13,101 bases of DNA from an uncultured Methylocystaceae bacterium (GTDB lineage Bacteria; Pseudomonadota; Alphaproteobacteria; Rhizobiales; Beijerinckiaceae), in contig CAMFKC010000014.1 of NCBI GenBank assembly GCA_945956975.1, positions 1 to 13,101 on the forward strand, given 5' to 3'. Below are positions 7,231-13,101 of the stretch, one piece after another; position 1 is the stretch's first letter; the number at the start of each line of letters is the position of its first letter. Below the pieces are notes generated by a model that saw only the letters and a list, made by a program, of their open reading frames with translations, was not told the DNA's origin and did no database searches. Made by a program: the position numbers and the translations under genes.

Positions 7231-7785
7231 ATGGCCCGCATTCCCTATTTCGACATCGCCAAGGCCGAGGGCCGCGCAAAAAAGGCCTACGAGAAACTGC
7301 CAAAGCTCAACATCTTCCGGATGCTCGGCCATTCCGGCGAGCTGGTGGACGGCTTCAACCGGCTTGGCTCCCAGATCCTCTACTTCACCAAGATCGATCC
7401 GATCCTGCGCGAGATCGCCATCATCCGCGTCGGCGTCCTGTCGAAGGCGACCTACGAGGTCTACCAGCACGAGCGTATCGGCCGGCAACTCGGCATGGAC
7501 GACGCCAAGATCGCCGGCATCCATGAAGGGCCCGAGGCCGCCGCCTTTTCCGAGATCGAAAAGGCCGTCATGCGCTTCACCGACGATGTCGTACACAACG
7601 TCCGGGCGTCGGATGCGACCTTCGCGCCCCTCGCGCGCCACCTGTCGCATCAGGAGATGCAGGAACTCACGCTGACGATCGGCTATTACATGATGGTCTC
7701 GCGGTTTCTGGAAACCTTCGACGTCGACATCGAGGATGCGCCGGTCGGCCTGAACAAGGTCCCGGGGACAGCGCCCAAAGGTTAG
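7231..7785 (+). CDS. Carboxymuconolactone decarboxylase-family protein (cysteine-free, AhpD-like fold)
   Basis: The protein has 184 residues, all-helical in appearance, with the family-type core EIAIIRVGVLSKATYEVYQHERIGRQLGM at 61-89. Such segments (E76xxxH80) recall the helix that in redox-active AhpD proteins carries CxxC plus a nearby His. Here there is not a single cysteine in the whole protein, so thiol peroxidase/reductase activity of the AhpD kind is excluded. Members without cysteines include gamma-carboxymuconolactone decarboxylase-like proteins and many of unknown role. AAAGGA at 7215-7220 is ten bases before the ATG. It lies 168 bases after korB on the same strand, past an inverted repeat, so co-transcription is possible but not evident. 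Specific substrate unknown. A ring-cleavage pathway role is not supported by any neighbour. Confidence 0.82.
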   Translation: MARIPYFDIAKAEGRAKKAYEKLPKLNIFRMLGHSGELVDGFNRLGSQILYFTKIDPILREIAIIRVGVLSKATYEVYQHERIGRQLGMDDAKIAGIHEGPEAAAFSEIEKAVMRFTDDVVHNVRASDATFAPLARHLSHQEMQELTLTIGYYMMVSRFLETFDVDIEDAPVGLNKVPGTAPKG

Positions 7786-7810
7786 ACACGGGGCGCGATC
7801 CGGCTATATT
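7783..7810 (+). promoter_or_regulatory. Candidate sigma-70-type promoter for the ATP-grasp/transglutaminase operon
   Basis: TAGACA (7783-7788) matches the -35 consensus at five of six positions and TATATT (7805-7810) matches the -10 at five of six. The spacer is 16 bases, one short of the optimum. This is the best promoter match noticed in the window. Transcription would begin near 7817 and give a leader of about 70 bases before the GTG at 7887. The -35 box overlaps the stop codon of the preceding gene. The call rests on consensus matching only. Confidence 0.45.
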
Positions 7811-7886
7811 CCCCGCTCCCTGGATTTGATCGGAGCGCCGCCTTGCCGCGACATCGTCCGCCCGACCGCCTGGCAAAGGCAATGAT

Positions 7887-10430
7887 GTGAGCGATCGCCT
7901 GAAGGAGAGCCTGCGCCGCGCTGAGAGCCGGGGGGGCAAAGCTTCCGTCGCCCGCCAGATCGAGAACTGGATCGCGGGCTATCACGCCATTGACGGCGTG
8001 CCCGACGAATTCATGGACGCCGACGGCGTCGCGCGCCAGCACTGGGTCAAATTCTTCGTCGCGCTGGCCAAATACAGCCAGAAGGACCTCGCCCAACGCT
8101 TCGAGACCGCCGACCGCCTCATTCGCGAAACCGGCATGTCCTATCGCGTCTATGGCGAGACCAACGAGCGTTCCTGGCCGCTCGGCCGCCTCCCGCTGCT
8201 GATCGACGGCGCCGAATGGGCCGGCATCGAGAAGGGCATCGCCCAGCGCGCGGAATTGTGGGATCGGGCGCTGGCCGACATTTACGGCGAGGGCAAGCTG
8301 GTGTCCGAGGGCGTTCTGCCGTCCTCCGCCGTGCTCGGCTCGCCGGACTTCATCCGCCCGCTGCATGGGGTCCGCCCGGCGGGCGGACGCTGGCTGCGTT
8401 TTTACGCTGCCGATATCGGCCGTGGGCCGGACGGCCGCTGGTGGGTGCTGGGCGACCGCGCCCAGGCGCCGTCGGGCGCGGGCCATGCGCTGGAAAACCG
8501 TCTCGTCTTCAGCCGGGTCTTCGCAAATCTCTATCGCGACCTCAACGTCAACCGGCTCGCCGGCTTCTTCCGGGAGTTTCGCGCCGGCCTCGTCAACGCC
8601 GCCAGCCGCAGCGAGCCGCGCATCTGCCTGCTGACGCCCGGCCCCTACAGCCAGACCTATTACGAGCAGGCCTATCTCGCGCGCTATCTCGGCTTCCTGC
8701 TGGTGGAAGGCGGCGATCTCGTCGTGCGCGACGACAAGGTCCATGTCCGCACCATCGCCGGCCTCAAGCGCGCGGACGCGCTGCTGCGCCGCATCGACGC
8801 CGACTGGTGCGATCCGCTCGAACTCAACGCCGCCTCGCGCCTGGGCGTGCCCGGCTTGATGGAATCCATCCGCGCGGGCGAGGTCGTCGTCGCCAACATG
8901 CCGGGCGCCGGCCTCATCGAATCCCGCGCGCTTCTGGGCTATCTCCAGGCCATGTCGCGACGCCTGATGGGCGAGGATCTGCTGCTGCCGCATATCGCCA
9001 CCTGGTGGTGCGGCGACCCGTCGGCTGCGCGCGAAGTGCTGGATGATCTCGACCACAAGGCGATCTCGGGCGCCTTCATCGACAATCCGCCGGGCCTCGA
9101 CAACGGCCGCACCGCTCTGCCCGCCGAACTCGACGACGGCCGCCGCGACAGACTGCGCCGCGCCATCGGGCGCCGGGGCGTCGACTATGTCGGCCAGGAG
9201 ATCGTGCGTCTGTCGACCACGCCGGCGTGGATCGACGGCGCCATTGCGCCGCGGCCGTTCACGCTGCGCGTCTATGCGGCGGCCACGCCCGATGGCTGGC
9301 GCGTGATGCACGGCGGCTTCTGCCGCATGTCCGATCACATCGACGCGCGCGCTCTCTCGATGGGCGAGGGCGTGACATCCGCCGACGTCTGGGTGATCGA
9401 GGACCGGCCGGTCGAACAGACGACGCTGTTGCCGACCGGCGACAACGTGCGGATCGTGCGCCAGCTGGGCAATCTGCCGAGCCGCGCCGCCGACAATCTG
9501 TTCTGGTTCGGCCGCTATCTCGAGCGCGCCGAGGCGACGCTGCGACTGGTGCGCTGCTATTGCGGCCGCGTGACGGAGAGCGCGCCGGATGGCGGCTCGA
9601 ACGCGCGCGCGCGTCTGCAGAGCCTGCTCACGCCGCGCCGCACGGCGGAGGAGGCCAAAGCTGCGCTGACGAAATCGCCATCCGAGATCGCGGCCGCGGC
9701 GCTGCACGACACGCGCTACATTTCGTCCGGCGCCGCGCTCGCCCGCGCCGCACGCAACGCGGCCTCGATCATCCGCGAACGCCTGTCGCAGGACATCTGG
9801 CAGATCCTCGGCGATCTCGAGCATCGTCTGGCCATTCCGCTGCCGACGACACATCTGCCGGAGGCCGAACTGATCGACCGCGCGGAGGGCGCGCTGCATG
9901 CGCTTTCCGCGCTGTCGGGCCTGATCCAGGAGAACTTCAACCGCGTCGCCGGCTGGTCGTTTCTCGACATCGGCCGGCGCGTCGAGCGCGGCATCTCCAC
10001 CTTCGCTCTGGCGCGCATGTTCGCCGACCGCGACGCCAATGCGGACAATCTCGACGTCCTGCTCGACCTCATCGATTCGCAAATCACCTATCGCTCGCGC
10101 TACCTCGTCGGCGTCGCGCTGGCGCCCGTGCGCGACATGGCGCTGCTCGACCCCAACAATCCGCGCTCCGTCGCATTCCAGGTGCAGCGTATTCGCGAAC
10201 ATCTCGACGCGCTGCCGACATTGCGCCAGGACGGCATGCTCGAGGCGCCGCAGCGAATCGCGCGCATGCTGGACGCCGAACTCTCCGTCGCGGAAGCCGC
10301 GAAGCTGGACAACAACAAGATCATGGCGTTCGAGCAGAACCTGATGTCGCTGGCCGTCAGCATAGAGGCGCGATACTTCCTGCAGGGGTCGAACGCGGTG
10401 CGCGCGGAAACGCCGAAGGGTCTCGCGTGA
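7887..10430 (+). CDS. Circularly permuted type 2 ATP-grasp / alpha-E domain fusion protein
   Basis: The protein has 847 residues. Residues about 50-525 are a circularly permuted ATP-grasp (DUF404/DUF407-type) region with SYRVYGETNERSWPLGRLPL, GSPDFIRPLHGVRP and the strongly conserved RFYAADIGRGPDGRWWVLGD (171-190). Further family segments are LTPGPYSQTYYEQAYLARYLG and ANMPGAGLIESRAL. From about 531 the alpha-E (DUF403-type) domain begins with SRAADNLFWFGRYLERAEAT, and the rest is helical. In many genomes these are two adjacent genes; here one frame joins them. ATP-grasp enzymes of this kind are predicted to form amide bonds in an unknown peptide or conjugate (comparative genomic literature on amidoligases); no substrate is established. 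GTG at 7887 is chosen because ATGs at 7882 and 7885 hit a stop at once; AAAGG at 7875-7879 is a weak Shine-Dalgarno. It overlaps the transglutaminase gene by four bases. Confidence 0.87.
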   Translation: MSDRLKESLRRAESRGGKASVARQIENWIAGYHAIDGVPDEFMDADGVARQHWVKFFVALAKYSQKDLAQRFETADRLIRETGMSYRVYGETNERSWPLGRLPLLIDGAEWAGIEKGIAQRAELWDRALADIYGEGKLVSEGVLPSSAVLGSPDFIRPLHGVRPAGGRWLRFYAADIGRGPDGRWWVLGDRAQAPSGAGHALENRLVFSRVFANLYRDLNVNRLAGFFREFRAGLVNAASRSEPRICLLTPGPYSQTYYEQAYLARYLGFLLVEGGDLVVRDDKVHVRTIAGLKRADALLRRIDADWCDPLELNAASRLGVPGLMESIRAGEVVVANMPGAGLIESRALLGYLQAMSRRLMGEDLLLPHIATWWCGDPSAAREVLDDLDHKAISGAFIDNPPGLDNGRTALPAELDDGRRDRLRRAIGRRGVDYVGQEIVRLSTTPAWIDGAIAPRPFTLRVYAAATPDGWRVMHGGFCRMSDHIDARALSMGEGVTSADVWVIEDRPVEQTTLLPTGDNVRIVRQLGNLPSRAADNLFWFGRYLERAEATLRLVRCYCGRVTESAPDGGSNARARLQSLLTPRRTAEEAKAALTKSPSEIAAAALHDTRYISSGAALARAARNAASIIRERLSQDIWQILGDLEHRLAIPLPTTHLPEAELIDRAEGALHALSALSGLIQENFNRVAGWSFLDIGRRVERGISTFALARMFADRDANADNLDVLLDLIDSQITYRSRYLVGVALAPVRDMALLDPNNPRSVAFQVQRIREHLDALPTLRQDGMLEAPQRIARMLDAELSVAEAAKLDNNKIMAFEQNLMSLAVSIEARYFLQGSNAVRAETPKGLA

Positions 10431-11305
10431 TCTACGATATCCGGCACATCACGACCTATTCCTACGAATATCCGGTCGCTTCCTCGCTCTGCACGCTGCG
10501 TCTCTCGCCGCGCGAGGGACGTGGCCAGCGCGTGCTCGACAGCGGCATCGAGATCGCGCCCGTGCCTGTGTCGCGCACCGCGCGCCCCGATTTCTTCGGC
10601 AATCTCGTCACTACCGTTCGCATCGAGGAAGCGCACCGTGAATTGCGCGTGACATCGCTCGCCAGCATCGAAGTGCGCCGCGAGCAGCAGCCGCATGCCG
10701 AACTCACGCCATCTTGGGAAGACGTGCGCCGGCAGGTCGACGACGTCCAGACGCTCGATTCGCGCTCGCCGGCGCACTTCCTGTTTCCGACGAAACTCGT
10801 GCCGCTCTACGACCCCGCGACCGCCTATGCGGCGGAGAGCTTTCCGCAAGGCCAGCCGATCCTCGCGGGCGCCGTCGAACTGATGCGCCGCATCCGTCAG
10901 GATTTTCGATACGACCCCGAAGCGACGCTCATATCGACGCCGCTTTCGGAGGCCTTCGAGGCGCGCGGCGGCGTCTGCCAGGACTTTGCGCATATCATGA
11001 TCGCGGGCCTGCGCGGCATCGGCGTGCCCGCCGCCTATGTCAGCGGCTACATCCGCACCATTCCGCCCGAGGGCAAGCCGCGCCTCGAAGGCGCGGACGC
11101 GTCGCATGCCTGGGTCAACGTCTGGTGCGGCGCAGCCGCCGGCTGGCTCGGCCTCGATCCGACGAATGCGCTCCAGGTCAACGACGATTTCGTCGAGATC
11201 GCCTTCGGCCGCGACTACACAGACGTCGCGCCGCTCGATGGCGTCATTCTCGGCTCAGGCAAGCAGACGTTGAAGGTCAGCGTGGATGTGAAACCGGTCG
11301 GATGA
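10427..11305 (+). CDS. Transglutaminase-like cysteine peptidase, partner of the ATP-grasp/alpha-E protein
   Basis: The protein has 292 residues from the GTG at 10427, sharing GTGA with the upstream stop. The N-terminal beta-rich region (MIYDIRHITTYSYEYPVASS, then LRLSPREGRGQRVLDSGIEI) is the Bact_transglu_N-type domain. The core has the catalytic triad Cys184 (GGVCQDFAH), His227 (ASHAWVNVW) and Asp244 (LGLDPTNAL), all intact. No signal peptide or membrane segment is seen, so it should be cytoplasmic. Proteins of this architecture are repeatedly encoded beside circularly permuted ATP-grasp and alpha-E proteins, sometimes with a proteasome-like Anbu peptidase. They are predicted to cut or transfer the product those enzymes make. 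No Anbu gene is present in this window. The 3' end faces a convergent gene across 24 bases. Confidence 0.9.
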   Translation: MIYDIRHITTYSYEYPVASSLCTLRLSPREGRGQRVLDSGIEIAPVPVSRTARPDFFGNLVTTVRIEEAHRELRVTSLASIEVRREQQPHAELTPSWEDVRRQVDDVQTLDSRSPAHFLFPTKLVPLYDPATAYAAESFPQGQPILAGAVELMRRIRQDFRYDPEATLISTPLSEAFEARGGVCQDFAHIMIAGLRGIGVPAAYVSGYIRTIPPEGKPRLEGADASHAWVNVWCGAAAGWLGLDPTNALQVNDDFVEIAFGRDYTDVAPLDGVILGSGKQTLKVSVDVKPVG

Positions 11306-11309
11306 CCGG
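11294..11309. terminator. Short hairpin at the end of the transglutaminase gene, possible weak terminator
   Basis: CCGGTC (11294-11299) and GACCGG (11304-11309) pair perfectly around a GGAT loop, overlapping the stop codon in the gap between convergent genes. There is no T-run on either side, so a rho-independent terminator is doubtful. Confidence 0.2.
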
Positions 11310-11329
11310 CTGAGGCGGCCTCTCATCGC

Positions 11330-11899
11330 TCACGGCTTGCAGGCGGCGACCAGCCGCGCATTGTCGGCGATGGCCCGCTGCGCAATCGCTCGCGGGCGCT
11401 GCATGCACCAGTTGAAATGGCCCTGCGCGTCGTTGGCGCGAAGGACGAATTCGCGACACTTCCTCGCTTTGCCCTGGTTCCACAAAGCGGTCAGCTTCGG
11501 CGCGTAGGTTTGCGTGCAAAAGGCCATGTCGCTTTGCGATGCGCCAAAACCGAAGATAGAGGGCTTGGCCTGCTGCGCGCCTCCGGGCGGCGCCGGCGGC
11601 TGGCCGGTCCGCAGATCCTTGCAGCCGACGGAAACGCAGGCGTTGGAGATCTGGAACTGCGACGTGAAGGCCGCCTCCGCCTTCAGGCAGGCGGCCTGCG
11701 CGGCAGTCTGCGCGGCGCTCTGATTGGCGGCCGTCACGCTGTACATGCGCCCGTTCGGCTTGAATCCGCCGCCGCCGATCGTCGAATAGGTTCGGCCCTG
11801 CACATTGCAGGCGACCTGCGCCGCAGCGCTGGCGGTAAACGCCGCGAGCGCCGTCAGCGCAATGAGCGAAGAAGCCAACGCCTGCCGATCGATCTTCAT
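11330..11899 (-). CDS. Secreted protein with eight cysteines, unknown function
   Basis: The protein has 189 residues. It opens with a Sec-type signal peptide: charged MKIDRQ, hydrophobic LASSLIALTALAAFTASA, and a likely AAA|Q cleavage after residue 27. The mature part has cysteines at 31, 71, 88, 93, 128, 148, 165 and 187. Eight in about 162 residues is enough for four disulfides in the periplasm or outside. Between 95 and 120 is a proline/glycine-rich linker (TGQPPAPPGGAQQ), separating a Gly/Ala/Gln-rich first half from a helical second half (FCTQTYAPKLTALWNQGKARKCREF, HFNWCMQ). I do not recognise a family. The ATG at 11899 is the start that yields a proper signal peptide. The frame continues 313 codons upstream through the SMP-30 gene and is rejected. 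Divergent from the SMP-30-type gene, convergent with the transglutaminase gene. No catalytic motif seen. Confidence 0.75.
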   Translation of the reverse strand: MKIDRQALASSLIALTALAAFTASAAAQVACNVQGRTYSTIGGGGFKPNGRMYSVTAANQSAAQTAAQAACLKAEAAFTSQFQISNACVSVGCKDLRTGQPPAPPGGAQQAKPSIFGFGASQSDMAFCTQTYAPKLTALWNQGKARKCREFVLRANDAQGHFNWCMQRPRAIAQRAIADNARLVAACKP

Positions 11900-12052
11900 G
11901 CAATGTCGCCCCCGCCTCGGCAGAGCATAGAGACGTGCTCCGGGCGCGCCAAGCAAGGCGGCGGCGCCCGTCACTCGGAAATCGCATTTGCGTTTTGCGC
12001 CCGGGCAGCCACAATCCTGTCGGACAAGAAAAACATCCGCAGGAAACGTTTC
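11900..12052. promoter_or_regulatory. Divergent intergenic region between secreted protein gene and SMP-30-type gene
   Basis: A 153-base gap that must carry the starts of two divergent transcripts. No promoter pair close to consensus was found on either strand. TTGCGT at 11988-11993 with ACAATC at 12011-12016 (17-base spacer) is the best plus-strand pair and is weak. Confidence 0.3.
12041..12046 (+). promoter_or_regulatory. Shine-Dalgarno site setting the ATG at 12053
   Basis: AGGAAA lies six bases before the ATG at 12053. The frame is open 212 codons further upstream, across the divergent secreted-protein gene, so this site decides the start. Confidence 0.6.
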
Positions 12053-12979
12053 ATGCAGGTCAAGATCAACGAAATCGCCACCGGGCTCCGCTGTCCCGAA
12101 GGCCCGGTCGCCATGCCCGACGGTTCGATCATCCTCGTCGAGATCGCGCGCGGCACGCTGTCGCGCGTCACGCCCGACGGCAAGGTTCAGGTGATCGCCG
12201 AGCCCGGCGGCGGCCCGAACGGCGCGGCGCTCGGCCCCGACGGCAAGATGTACATCTGCAACAACGGCGGCTTCGAATGGCGCGAGACGCCGGAGACCGG
12301 CCTGCGCCCGGTCGCGCAGGCGAAGGACTATTCCGGCGGCCGCATCGAGCGCATCGACATCTCCACCGGCAAGGTCGAGCGCGTCTACGACGGCGCCGAG
12401 AACGGCAAGCTGCGCGGCCCCAACGATATCGTCTTCGACAAGACCGGCGGCTTCTGGTTCACCGACCTCGGCAAGGGCCGCGCGCGCGATATGGATCGCG
12501 GCGGCCTCTATTACGCCAAGGCCGACGGCTCCTTTATCACGGAAGCCATCTATCCCATGATGACGCCGAACGGCGTCGGCCTCTCGCCGGACGAGAAGAC
12601 GCTCTACGCCGCCGAGACCCAGACCGGCCGCGTGTGGAAATGGGACCTCGAAGGTCCCGGCAAGCTCGTGCCGAAGAAGACCGGCCATGCAGCCGCCGGC
12701 GGCGAATTGCTCGCCGGCGTGCCGGGCTTCCAGCTCTTCGACTCGCTCGCGGTCGACGGCGGCGGCAATGTCTGCGTCGCCACGCTGATGAACGGCGGCA
12801 TCACCGTCATGTCGCCCGACGGCAAGTCGGTCGAGCACGTGCCCATGCCCGACTACATGACGACCAACATCTGCTTCGGCGGCCCGGACCTGCGCACGGC
12901 CTATGTCACGTTGTCGTCGTCAGGCCGACTCGTGTCGTTCGAATGGCCGCGGCCGGGGCTGAAGCTGAATTTCTCCTGA
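12053..12979 (+). CDS. SMP-30/gluconolactonase-type beta-propeller lactonase
   Basis: The protein has 308 residues, close to the usual 280-320 of the SMP-30/gluconolactonase/LRE-like family. It shows the repeated blade pattern of a six-bladed propeller: CPEGPVAMPDGSIILVEI, GGPNGAALGPDGKMYICNN, LRGPNDIVFDKTGGFWFTDLG, MTPNGVGLSPDEKTLYAAET and FDSLAVDGGGNVCVA. By family comparison the metal site is Glu16 (CPEG), Asn173 (TPNGVGLS) and Asp230 (FDSLAVD), with Asn124 (GPNDIVFD) as the likely substrate-side Asn. All are present. Family members hydrolyse sugar or other lactones using a divalent metal; the true substrate here is not shown. There is no signal peptide, so it should be cytoplasmic. The Shine-Dalgarno is AGGAAA at 12041-12046. 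It is divergent from the secreted cysteine-rich gene, and no sugar-oxidation gene is adjacent to hint at a pathway. The gene is complete; 68 bases of apparent genomic sequence follow before the adapter. Confidence 0.9.
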   Translation: MQVKINEIATGLRCPEGPVAMPDGSIILVEIARGTLSRVTPDGKVQVIAEPGGGPNGAALGPDGKMYICNNGGFEWRETPETGLRPVAQAKDYSGGRIERIDISTGKVERVYDGAENGKLRGPNDIVFDKTGGFWFTDLGKGRARDMDRGGLYYAKADGSFITEAIYPMMTPNGVGLSPDEKTLYAAETQTGRVWKWDLEGPGKLVPKKTGHAAAGGELLAGVPGFQLFDSLAVDGGGNVCVATLMNGGITVMSPDGKSVEHVPMPDYMTTNICFGGPDLRTAYVTLSSSGRLVSFEWPRPGLKLNFS

Positions 12980-13047
12980 GACGCACGGGGCGCGCCGATC
13001 GCTGGCGTCGCGGAATGCACTGCGCTGCGGGATCAACAGCACTGTAA

Positions 13048-13101
13048 CTGTCTCTTATACACATCTGACGCTGCCGACGATATGCAGGGTGTAGATCTCG
13101 G
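13048..13101. other. Illumina Nextera adapter read-through (not genomic)
   Basis: The 19 bases at 13048-13066 are the Tn5 mosaic end in the orientation CTGTCTCTTATACACATCT. They continue with GACGCTGCCGACGA (13067-13080), the complement of the Nextera read-1 adapter. Then follows an 8-base index (TATGCAGG, 13081-13088) and GTGTAGATCTCGG (13089-13101), the start of the P5 flow-cell sequence. This order (mosaic end, adapter, index, P5) is a library construct, not a transposon. The index differs by one base from the complement I recall for a standard i5 index (TATGCAGT). The last genomic base is therefore about 13047. Confidence 0.97.

Noticed and set aside
7782..10202. 806-codon open frame antisense to the ATP-grasp/alpha-E gene
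   Set aside because: It lies opposite a gene with strong domain motifs and has the Arg/Asp/Val/Ala-rich makeup expected of an antisense shadow in GC-rich DNA; no motif or start site supports it.
13048..13066. A Tn5 mosaic end as evidence of a transposon insertion
   Set aside because: It is followed directly by sequencing adapter, index and P5 sequence, so it is library DNA, not a mobile element.

Overview
The window is a GC-rich bacterial segment. It looks like an alphaproteobacterium of the order Hyphomicrobiales (Rhizobiales), possibly near Beijerinckiaceae/Methylocystaceae. The reasons are a hopanoid cyclase gene coupled to hpnG, the codon bias, an intergenic GC-rich hairpin repeat of a kind common in that group, and a fused ATP-grasp/alpha-E gene followed by a transglutaminase gene. 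The genus is inferred from gene content and style only. The last 54 bases (13048-13101) are not genomic: they match an Illumina Nextera adapter, so the window ends at a contig end carrying untrimmed adapter.

Layout. Positions 1-2101, minus strand: squalene-hopene cyclase (shc) followed by the first 49 codons of hpnG, cut by the window edge. These are two hopanoid lipid genes joined by a 4-base stop/start overlap. Positions 2102-2405 form a divergent control region holding a perfect AT-rich palindrome. Positions 2406-7062, plus strand: a tightly overlapping three-gene operon. It encodes a GltD-like FAD/NAD(P)H iron-sulfur oxidoreductase and the alpha (gamma-alpha fused) and beta subunits of a thiamine-diphosphate 2-oxoacid oxidoreductase (KorAB type). 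Together they look like a 2-oxoacid oxidoreductase with its own NAD(P)H-linked electron module. After an intergenic inverted repeat comes a cysteine-free carboxymuconolactone decarboxylase-family protein (7231-7785).

Positions 7783-7810 carry the best-looking sigma-70-type promoter in the window. It precedes a two-gene operon (7887-11305): a circularly permuted ATP-grasp/alpha-E fusion and a transglutaminase-like cysteine peptidase. This pair belongs to a widespread but functionally poorly defined family of predicted peptide-ligase/peptidase systems, and it is the best candidate here for an under-described system. Convergent to it is a small secreted protein with eight cysteines (11330-11899, minus). 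Divergent from that is an SMP-30/gluconolactonase-type beta-propeller protein (12053-12979, plus).

The plus-strand operons use GTG starts and 1-4 base stop/start overlaps, pointing to strong translational coupling. No rRNA, tRNA, CRISPR array, insertion sequence or phage gene was seen.
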